Source: an uncultured Bacteroidales bacterium | GTDB lineage: Bacteria; Bacteroidota; Bacteroidia; Bacteroidales; Paludibacteraceae | Assembly: GCA_902800215.1 (NCBI GenBank) | Contig: CADCDS010000006.1 | Location: 90,953-154,952, forward strand | Direction of reading: 5' to 3' | Length of the DNA stretch: 64,000 nt | Shown: piece after piece, positions 58,859-64,000 of the stretch | Layout of the letters: each line of letters opens with the position of its first letter | Position numbering within the stretch: the stretch's first letter is position 1 | The notes under the pieces: model-generated | What the model was told of the DNA's origin: nothing | The model's database searches: none | Seen by the model: only the letters and a program-made list of their open reading frames with translations | Translations under genes and position numbers: made by a program

Positions 58859-60203
58859 GAGCTTGCAGCTCCCATGTGCGCAGACGGTCCTTGTACCAGT
58901 TATTACGGTTCATAGCAACGATGTCGCAGTTAGCATCCGAGTTATCTTCCCACCGGCGGCAGTTATACAGCACGTCGTAGATACGACCGATAGGATAGTC
59001 CCGACTGATACGCAAACCGACCGCATAGTCCTCACCATACTTGGTGGTAGGATAATTGATGGTGCGTAATAGCGGCACATAGAACCCACGCGGTGCACCG
59101 AGACCATTGATGCGTAGCGCATTGTTCCGTCCATTATCATCCGTCCATTCGCGGTGATCAATTACACCCGGCGGTAAGATCTCACCGGCCATATTCGTTA
59201 ACTGATACGTACCGATGACCATGCCGTAACGGGGAGCCGCATGGATATCTTGCTCCGGTTCTAAACCGGCGAAGGCATCAATAAACTTCTGCACGGTCGT
59301 CTCGTCGAAATAGGTATCATCGCTATCTAACTGAATGGCATACATCCCGCAACGAGGATCATGAATCGCCACGTTCCAGTTTCCGCCAATCGCGTGCCAG
59401 GTCTTGTCCTGGGCTATATATATAAGGCTCTTAGCTCTTAGCTCTTGGCTGTTGGCTATTTCTTGAATGATCTCTTTCGTACCATCGGTAGAATTATCGT
59501 CCACTACAATGACATTGAAGCTATACCCTTCCCGTACTTTCTGATTCAAAGCACTATGAATGGCATCAGCGATTGTGCGTGCACGGTTCTTACAAGGAAT
59601 GATGACCGAAGCGGTGACGGGGTACGGGTTACCGGTTACGGGTAATTCTTTATACTCGCCGGGTTTCAGGTACGCACCGATCCGTTTGAGGTGCGCCGTT
59701 ACACAGGCTTCCATCTCGATCTGTACTTGACGGTTTCGCGGATCTACATAGTCGAAGAGTTTTTCTCCGGACTTACGGGTGTCGGTTTCTACTTCATAAT
59801 ACAAATACTCCGGGATATGCTCCAATTTCTCAGCGCGAAGTCTTAGATCATACAGTCCTGCAAACTCATACTCCGTATCCATCTGAGCCACGATGGATTT
59901 GAGTTTAGCGGTGTCCCAAAGGAGGACTGCACCGAAATCAAAATCATCGCGTAACGCACCGATCTGGTAGTCGATGACCGGCGCTTCCGTAACCACGTCA
60001 TTGATCTTGGCAAAATGGTCTGCATAAACCATCGTCGCACCGCTCATTTCGAGCACTTGGATCATTCGCTCTTGCCCCAGATAAACCCATTCGATCTCGG
60101 GTTTGAGACAGATCATGGTGTACTTCTCGGTGGTCTTTTCAGCGATTTCCTTAATCGCCTTGGTCGAACAAACGCGACCCGGTAAATAGAAAACAGATAT
60201 CAT
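58848..60203 (-). CDS. family 2 glycosyltransferase with N-terminal extension
   Basis: 451 aa. Residues 1-187 are an extra domain of the Bacteroidota type ([40 protein letters not shown]). The GT-A domain begins at about 199 ([24 protein letters not shown]), with [12 protein letters not shown] and the metal-site [12 protein letters not shown]. Transfers a sugar, donor and acceptor unknown. Two arrays interrupt it: residues about 188-198 ([10 protein letters not shown], linker before the GT domain) and 248-259 ([12 protein letters not shown]). It overlaps the sugar-kinase gene by 4 bp. Confidence 0.88.
   Translation of the reverse strand: MISVFYLPGRVCSTKAIKEIAEKTTEKYTMICLKPEIEWVYLGQERMIQVLEMSGATMVYADHFAKINDVVTEAPVIDYQIGALRDDFDFGAVLLWDTAKLKSIVAQMDTEYEFAGLYDLRLRAEKLEHIPEYLYYEVETDTRKSGEKLFDYVDPRNRQVQIEMEACVTAHLKRIGAYLKPGEYKELPVTGNPYPVTASVIIPCKNRARTIADAIHSALNQKVREGYSFNVIVVDDNSTDGTKEIIQEIANSQELRAKSLIYIAQDKTWHAIGGNWNVAIHDPRCGMYAIQLDSDDTYFDETTVQKFIDAFAGLEPEQDIHAAPRYGMVIGTYQLTNMAGEILPPGVIDHREWTDDNGRNNALRINGLGAPRGFYVPLLRTINYPTTKYGEDYAVGLRISRDYPIGRIYDVLYNCRRWEDNSDANCDIVAMNRNNWYKDRLRTWELQARLK
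59426..59460. repeat. heptamer array, RGCTNTT family (copy 3 of 3)
   Basis: Five 7-bp units from 59426 inside the glycosyltransferase gene. Confidence 0.92.
59613..59642. repeat. heptamer array, GGTTACG family (copy 4 of 4)
   Basis: Four 7-bp units from 59613 in the glycosyltransferase gene, 153 bp from the other array. Confidence 0.92.
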
Positions 60204-61063
60204 TCGGTAGTCGGAATTATAGCGTCTTTATGAAATTCTTTCAGTCCTTCAATAGGATCTTGTAAAATCGTGCCTAACGGCATACCTTCTGCCTGCATCG
60301 CTTCTTCAAGGATGGGCTTATAGTAATAAGCAATCGAACCCACAAATCCGATAGGAGAGCTTACACGGTACTGTACCAGATTCCGGCGAATAAACTGCAC
60401 AAAATGGTCATATACCAGGTCATGAATCCGCTTATCATCGATATGGTCTGCGCAGAACTTAGACAGTTTAGCCAGGAAACGGTTCGGGAAGGGTTGACGG
60501 TATACGCGTTCAAAGATATCCGGCATAGAGGTCTCGTATTCCTTGAAAAACGCTTCTTTGAGATCGTCGCCCAATTGGTTCTTGAGCAGATCACTCACCA
60601 GTCGTTTGCCTAACACCGCAGCCGATCCTTCGTCCCCTAAGATATAGCCCAAGGAAGGCACGCACCAGTCGATGTTCTCGCCGTTGAAGTAACAACTGCC
60701 GCTACCCGTTCCGAGGATACATGCTACACCGGCATTGTGACCTAACAAGGCACGCGCCGCACCGAGCATGTCGGATTCAACGTGCACTTCGGCTTTCTTG
60801 AACACACCTTCCAGCGCTTTCTGTACAAAACCTTTTTTCTCCGGCGTACAACCGGCACCGTAGAAGAAGATATGCGTCAGCGTTCCTGCCCAAAGGAGAG
60901 GTGCAATCTTCGGAAGAAGTTGGTTACAGATACTATTCCGCATCGCATCGGATGTCTGGAAAAACGGGTTGATACCATCGGTGAAGATGTCCGTGTACTG
61001 ACCACTTGCGGTGACTAAACACCAATGCACTTTTGTGCTTCCACTGTCGGCTAAAAGAATCAT
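60200..61063 (-). CDS. BadF/BadG-type N-acetylglucosamine kinase-like protein
   Basis: 287 aa from ATG 61063 ([17 protein letters not shown]); the longer frame to 61111 runs through the promoter. ASKHA fold: phosphate-1 [19 protein letters not shown], and [19 protein letters not shown]. Related to GlcNAc/MurNAc kinases used in peptidoglycan recycling. With the SpoIID-like gene downstream, a cell-wall turnover theme is plausible. Leader about 11 nt. Confidence 0.9.
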   Translation of the reverse strand: MILLADSGSTKVHWCLVTASGQYTDIFTDGINPFFQTSDAMRNSICNQLLPKIAPLLWAGTLTHIFFYGAGCTPEKKGFVQKALEGVFKKAEVHVESDMLGAARALLGHNAGVACILGTGSGSCYFNGENIDWCVPSLGYILGDEGSAAVLGKRLVSDLLKNQLGDDLKEAFFKEYETSMPDIFERVYRQPFPNRFLAKLSKFCADHIDDKRIHDLVYDHFVQFIRRNLVQYRVSSPIGFVGSIAYYYKPILEEAMQAEGMPLGTILQDPIEGLKEFHKDAIIPTTE

Positions 61064-61080
61064 AATCGCAAAATTTTGTG

Positions 61081-61112
61081 CAAAATTACATTTTTTTTTG
61101 CACATATGCAAA
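61081..61112 (-). promoter_or_regulatory. Bacteroidota-type promoter for the sugar-kinase operon
   Basis: On the minus strand TTTG (61109-61112), 20 nt with CATATGTGCAAA, TAATTTTG (61081-61088). Confidence 0.9.
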
Positions 61113-61242
61113 TTTTTTTGAGATATGCAAGAATTTGGGGGCTTTTTTTTTATTTGGGGGCTTTAAAACCAGACGTGAACGAAGTGAACACCTTATTGAA
61201 AGAATACAGAAGACAGACCGCTTCGCTGACAGAATACAGATA

Positions 61243-61277
61243 AAAAGAAGAAGAGCACCTCGGTTGAGATGCTCTTC
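61243..61277 (-). terminator. terminator of the 61301 gene
   Basis: On the minus strand a 12-bp stem (61250-61261 with 61266-61277, one G-U), 4-nt loop, then a T run. Between it and the sugar-kinase promoter lies a direct repeat of TTTGGGGGCTTT (near 61135 and 61152). Confidence 0.9.
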
Positions 61278-61300
61278 CAATGGGCCGTTCGGTGGTACGA

Positions 61301-61690
61301 TTAGCCGTTCAGGCTCTCGTCGTACTGGTCACCGCAGATCTTCCAGTAATAGGCCTTGAGGGTCTTCTTACCGTCTGCGAGGTCCTTCTGGGCGATGAAG
61401 GCAGCTTGGTCGGCTGCAATCTTGGTGAGGTCGCCTTTACGCTGCTTCACCATCGCGGCTACGGTGCTGAACCGCAGACGTGCTGCAGCCTCATCCGCCG
61501 TGATCGGGGTGGTACGCTCGTAAGCGTCCTCCTTGCGGATGTACAGACGCATGCAGTTCGGGTTCTGGGTGGGCGCGATACGGTGAGTGCCGATGAGGTA
61601 CGTTCCGCAGGAGTGACCGTTCTTTACGGTCGGTTTGGCAAGACTACCTTGAACGGTGTCAATACCGGTTGCATAATGGACTTTTGCCAT
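61301..61690 (-). CDS. hypothetical protein, paralogue of 63165
   Basis: 129 aa, unknown function, no signal peptide. Pattern GSLAKPTVKNG..., NCMRLYIRKEDAYERTTPITADEAAARLRFSTVAAMV. The same order of motifs (HMYFRSADSYKRKSPVSENELAARSRFATISEKIK) is in the gene at 63165, so the two are diverged duplicates in one block. Such genes are seen near integrated elements of Bacteroidales; role unknown. Confidence 0.75.
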   Translation of the reverse strand: MAKVHYATGIDTVQGSLAKPTVKNGHSCGTYLIGTHRIAPTQNPNCMRLYIRKEDAYERTTPITADEAAARLRFSTVAAMVKQRKGDLTKIAADQAAFIAQKDLADGKKTLKAYYWKICGDQYDESLNG

Positions 61691-61701
61691 AGTGAGTAAG
61701 T

Positions 61702-61749
61702 GTTAAAACGTTAAATTGTTAAACTGTTAAACTGTTAAATTGTTAATGG
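61702..61749. repeat. 8-bp array, core GTTAAA
   Basis: Six units of GTTAAANN (61702 to 61742) in the gap between the small lipoprotein stop and the 61301 gene start. Confidence 0.92.
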
Positions 61750-61779
61750 ACGCTTTCTTTTGATAGGCGCGTCTTTTAC

Positions 61780-61962
61780 CTATTTCTTTTTAACGCCTTG
61801 ATATTCCTCCACGGTTTTGGAGGAGATGGTTGTGGTTGTTTTGGTGGAGTCGTTCTGCTGCACGTAAGTGGCGGTAGTGGAGATGGTTCTCCAAGCCTTG
61901 CAAGAACAAAACCCAATGGTGATACTACAGATCAGTAGTAACGGTAATAAATACTTCTTCAT
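61780..61962 (-). CDS. small lipoprotein (Rz1-like size)
   Basis: 60 aa from ATG 61962 (MKKYLLPLLLICSITIGFCSCKAWR). The lipobox GFCSC and a Thr/Gln-rich mature part of about 40 residues (TTATYVQQNDSTKTTTT) are seen. It lies beside a two-helix membrane protein and a DUF5675 protein, an arrangement that looks like a phage lysis module with a spanin-like partner; this is inference. Confidence 0.65.
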   Translation of the reverse strand: MKKYLLPLLLICSITIGFCSCKAWRTISTTATYVQQNDSTKTTTTISSKTVEEYQGVKKK

Positions 61963-62203
61963 CGATTTCAAAGACAGATATCTGGTTAAACAAAATGTCG
62001 AGGTTGGCCATTCCAGTCATATCGAGCAGGATGCAACCTTTTGAGTGCTCGGGCAATGTGCCGCGGTGGATGCGTATGCCGGTTCGTTCGGGTACTTCGA
62101 GGAGTTCGGGCAGGAACTTACGGAACTTGGGTGACCAGGTGCGCTCGACCTTATAGACGGCTTTTCCATCCCTATTGAGGCGTGTTAGTGTTAGTTGAAT
62201 CAT
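61925..62203 (-). CDS. DUF5675-family protein, shortened
   Basis: 92 aa. Conserved core: YKVERTWSPKFRKFLPELLEVPERTGIRIHRGTLPEHSKGCILL (key GIRIHRG...GCILL). Usual members are about 120-150 aa and have a middle segment after the first strand that is absent here (LNRDGKA runs straight into VYKV). DUF5675 proteins occur with prophages and conjugative elements and may act on peptidoglycan. Overlaps the lipoprotein gene by 38 bp. Confidence 0.75.
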   Translation of the reverse strand: MIQLTLTRLNRDGKAVYKVERTWSPKFRKFLPELLEVPERTGIRIHRGTLPEHSKGCILLDMTGMANLDILFNQISVFEIDEEVFITVTTDL

Positions 62204-62405
62204 TGTTGCTTTGGTTTTTGCGTTTGTAATGGTAGTCGATACCGATGATAGATCCGGCGAAGGTAGCTATCTCACCGAAGGCGACGAGTATCGTATCATG
62301 GATCTCTCCTTGGGGTGCGAAGCAAGCGCCGAGGAAGAGTAGGGCGATACCGGCAAGCGCAAGCGCGGCAGCAATAATGAGTTGTATGGTTTTGTTATCG
62401 TTCAT
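62172..62405 (-). CDS. small two-helix membrane protein, holin-like
   Basis: 77 aa. Two hydrophobic helices (LIIAAALALAGIALLFLGACFA and ILVAFGEIATFAGSIIGI), then YHYKRK and a polar tail. A common Bacteroidales mobile-element protein with no proven function; size and topology fit a holin. 32-bp overlap with the DUF5675 gene. Confidence 0.72.
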   Translation of the reverse strand: MNDNKTIQLIIAAALALAGIALLFLGACFAPQGEIHDTILVAFGEIATFAGSIIGIDYHYKRKNQSNNDSTNTNTPQ

Positions 62406-62431
62406 AATGTGTTATGGGTTATGGATTATGC
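62404..62431. repeat. heptamer array, core GTTATGG
   Basis: Four 7-bp units (62404, 62411, 62418, 62425) overlapping the start of the membrane-protein gene. Confidence 0.85.
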
Positions 62432-62561
62432 TACTCATCAAAAAACGTACTGCCCCGTACTCGTGTTTCGCGTTCCCTAACCGCTCCACAACGTTTTTGA
62501 TTGAGTACATACTCCAATGCGGGTGTCGGGTAAATGGACAGATGTTTTCTGAAATCCGGTG

Positions 62562-62592
62562 CAAAGGTAGTACAAAAATGCGAGACCGCCAA
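62562..62592 (-). promoter_or_regulatory. promoter overlapping a terminator
   Basis: On the minus strand TTG (62590-62592), 20 nt, TACCTTTG (62562-62569). The -33 lies in the loop of the terminator at 62574-62608. Likely drives the holin-like, DUF5675, lipoprotein and 61301 genes. Confidence 0.75.
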
Positions 62593-62608
62593 GAAAAGCA
62601 GTCTCGCA
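62574..62608 (-). terminator. terminator of the 62630 gene
   Basis: On the minus strand an 8-bp stem TGCGAGAC/GTCTCGCA (62601-62608 with 62579-62586), 14-nt loop, T run at 62574-62578. Confidence 0.88.
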
Positions 62609-62629
62609 AGTCTAAAAAATGGTCGTTTT

Positions 62630-63109
62630 TCAATTTCTGTCAATCGGATAGCCTACATATAAGGCAAATTCGTGTGCCTTAACGGGAGACATCCATCCTT
62701 GCCTAAATATAGACCCCGCCCATCCGGTTTTATGTCTTTTGTGTTTGCCAAAGCACAAAATCAACGTTCTAAATGCGCTCGATGGGTGATCATAATTCAT
62801 TATCGCCTGCAAATTCCGTTGCATATCAACGAGATCGAGGCGGAGGTTCTGCATGGCGATGAAGCAGTGGGCTTCGTACAAGGCCGTTTTGAGTTCTTCA
62901 CGCGAGACGCGGATGTCCGTGATGTGTAGTTTGTTCTGTGCGAGTTCGGCGCAGAGGAAGATGAAGCGGAGGTGTCCGTCAGGAGGGACGGAGCCGCGTT
63001 GGTTTCGTTTGGCGAAGAAGCCGTTTTTGCGGTGCTCGATGTGATATCCGAGCGAATGGTCCAGCATTCCGGTGAGGGAGATGCAGTTGGTTGATAAGAT
63101 GATTTTCAT
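62630..63109 (-). CDS. conserved Bacteroidales mobile-element protein, unknown function
   Basis: 159 aa from ATG 63109 (MKIILSTNCISLTGMLDHSLGYHIEHRKNGFFAKRN; short core LGYHIEHRKNGFF). The block VPPDGHLRFIFLCAELAQN and REELKTALYEAH is typical of a short protein found in Bacteroidales ICEs and prophages. The C-terminal third is less conserved. No signal peptide. Confidence 0.8.
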   Translation of the reverse strand: MKIILSTNCISLTGMLDHSLGYHIEHRKNGFFAKRNQRGSVPPDGHLRFIFLCAELAQNKLHITDIRVSREELKTALYEAHCFIAMQNLRLDLVDMQRNLQAIMNYDHPSSAFRTLILCFGKHKRHKTGWAGSIFRQGWMSPVKAHEFALYVGYPIDRN

Positions 63110-63119
63110 AATTCTAAAC

Positions 63120-63152
63120 AGGTAATAACCAGGTAATGATAAGGTAATGAGT
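63120..63152. repeat. 11-bp array, core AGGTAAT
   Basis: Three units (63120, 63131, 63142) in the gap between the 62630 and 63165 genes. Confidence 0.9.
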
Positions 63153-63164
63153 AGTACGAGACCC

Positions 63165-63515
63165 TTACTGCTCCGCATAAAGTCGAGCCATGATATAGCC
63201 GCGGAGGGTAGCATATTTTTTCCCGTTAAACATGTATTTGGCAGCTGCCCACTGCTCTTGATAACTCATCCGTTCTTCGGGGGAGAGGTTCTTGATCTTT
63301 TCGGAGATCGTTGCGAACCGCGAGCGTGCAGCGAGTTCATTCTCGGAGACAGGAGACTTTCGTTTGTACGAATCAGCCGAACGGAAGTACATATGTGTAC
63401 GGAGTTTAGAGGATGTGGGTGCTTTGCGCGTGGTGACGATGATCCGGTCACCGTTTTTGAGTTTACGGAACGTGCCTGAAGCAGACGCTATTCCGGATAA
63501 AAATTCTACTTTCAT
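63165..63515 (-). CDS. hypothetical protein, paralogue of 61301
   Basis: 116 aa. MKVEFLSGIASASGTFRKLKNGDRIIV then HMYFRSADSYKRKSPVSENELAARSRF and a helical end. Shares the order of motifs with 61301-61690 (shorter at the front). Unknown function. Confidence 0.75.
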   Translation of the reverse strand: MKVEFLSGIASASGTFRKLKNGDRIIVTTRKAPTSSKLRTHMYFRSADSYKRKSPVSENELAARSRFATISEKIKNLSPEERMSYQEQWAAAKYMFNGKKYATLRGYIMARLYAEQ

Positions 63516-63545
63516 AATGTTAAAAATTAAAAGGGTTAATACTAT

Positions 63546-63562
63546 GTCGGATACTATCCGAC
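63546..63562. other. short perfect hairpin
   Basis: GTCGGAT-ACT-ATCCGAC (7-bp stem, 3-nt loop) between the 63579 stop and the 63165 start. No T run on either strand, so not a clear terminator; could be an operator. Confidence 0.5.
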
Positions 63563-63578
63563 CTAATAAACAACGTTT

Positions 63579-63908
63579 TTATTGTTTGACATAGATTGTC
63601 TTGTGTTGGTCGGGGAGGAAGATCTTTTTGAAGCCGCTCACCTCTTCCGTCGTGCCAAAAGTTTTGTAGTATTCGGCATAGGAGAGGACTTGCGTTTGCG
63701 GAGCTCTTGGGACATTATCGAGCAAAGCTTCGTTGGGTCGGTAACTGACAAATCGGCCCGACTGGAGTTTCTTCTCAATGGATTCACAAATGGCCTGTTG
63801 TTGTTCAGGCGAATAGTTGTTCCAAAGCGCCTCACATTCGTTCCTGTAGAAGTTGGCCACGCGACCGCGGTCCTTCACTAAACGCCAAAAATTTTCTTCA
63901 AAATTCAT
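63579..63908 (-). CDS. hypothetical protein of mobile-element type
   Basis: 109 aa. Helical N-terminal half (FYRNECEALWNNYSPEQQQAICESIEKKL), then RFVSYRPNEALLDN and TQVLSYAEYYKTFGTTEEVSGFKKIFLPDQHKTIYVK. I recognise it as a type commonly found near primase/VirE-like genes in Bacteroidales elements, without a known role. Its ATG overlaps the stop of the preceding gene (ATGA). Confidence 0.75.
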   Translation of the reverse strand: MNFEENFWRLVKDRGRVANFYRNECEALWNNYSPEQQQAICESIEKKLQSGRFVSYRPNEALLDNVPRAPQTQVLSYAEYYKTFGTTEEVSGFKKIFLPDQHKTIYVKQ

Positions 63909-64000
63909 AAAAGGTCTTCCTCCTCTTCTTCCTCTTCCTCGTGTAAAGGAGGAGGAACTTTTTCTTTATTCTTTTTTGGTACTTTTTTCTGTTTTCTTTT
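63905..64000 (-). CDS. 3' end of an upstream gene (partial)
   Basis: Only the last 31 codons are in the window: a Lys-rich stretch (KRKQKKVPKKNKEKV) then an acidic end with eight Glu and a final LL. The TGA at 63905-63907 overlaps the next ATG. A charged, disordered C-terminal tail; the family cannot be told. Confidence 0.7.
   Translation of the reverse strand, partial: KRKQKKVPKKNKEKVPPPLHEEEEEEEEDLL

Overview
This window comes from a Bacteroidales genome, probably an uncultured gut or rumen lineage; family level is not resolved here. The evidence is the Bacteroidota promoter form (TTTG, exactly 20 nt, TAnnTTTG) at thirteen sites, the near absence of Shine-Dalgarno sites, giant secreted proteins sharing a short C-terminal tag of the kind used for type IX-like sorting, the fused MurF/alanine racemase gene, and familiar Bacteroidales families (M6 proteases, RhuM, DUF4861, Listeria-Bacteroides repeats).

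Layout. 1-1461 is the 5' part of a pectin-type SGNH esterase running off the left edge. 1585-19866 is a surface and secretion region: an Ig-like secreted protein, an operon of two M6 metalloproteases, a small secreted protein, an S24/S26-type peptidase and a PqqD-like protein, then an 882-aa modular protein and a 2375-aa giant. 20075-20209 encodes a 44-aa peptide with its own strong promoter and terminator, followed by a RhuM-family gene. 21383-36084 is a 15-gene minus-strand cluster (dapB to DUF4861) mixing housekeeping genes (dapB, lepB, ilvE, rsmI, ribE, truA) with two flippases, FKBP isomerases, a peptide transporter and a GH28 pectinase. 36174-44609 is a dxs-trkA-trkH-SGNH-MBOAT-coaE operon. 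44752-53050 holds a DUF4160/DUF2442 pair, a strongly structured candidate RNA ending in a terminator, a DUF4062 gene, and a 2129-aa calcium-repeat surface protein 8 nt downstream. 53495-56767 carries a paralogous-domain protein, a shortened MurF-Alr fusion and an orphan ABC ATPase. 56729-61063 is a four-gene minus operon (sugar kinase, glycosyltransferase, SpoIID-like, methyltransferase). 61301-64000 is a block of small minus-strand genes of mobile-element type with a lysis-like look.

The least expected signal is not a gene. More than twenty-five short tandem arrays (unit 7-11 bp, usually 3-6 units, a fixed core plus variable bases) sit inside or between otherwise conserved genes. The same unit families recur in unrelated genes, in both orientations relative to coding, almost always keeping the frame. 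dxs and the DUF4861 gene carry four arrays each. Other points of note are the structured RNA at 45392-45581, the S26/PqqD/M6 operon with the 44-aa peptide, the shared C-terminal tag on six proteins, and an extended, rigidly spaced promoter.
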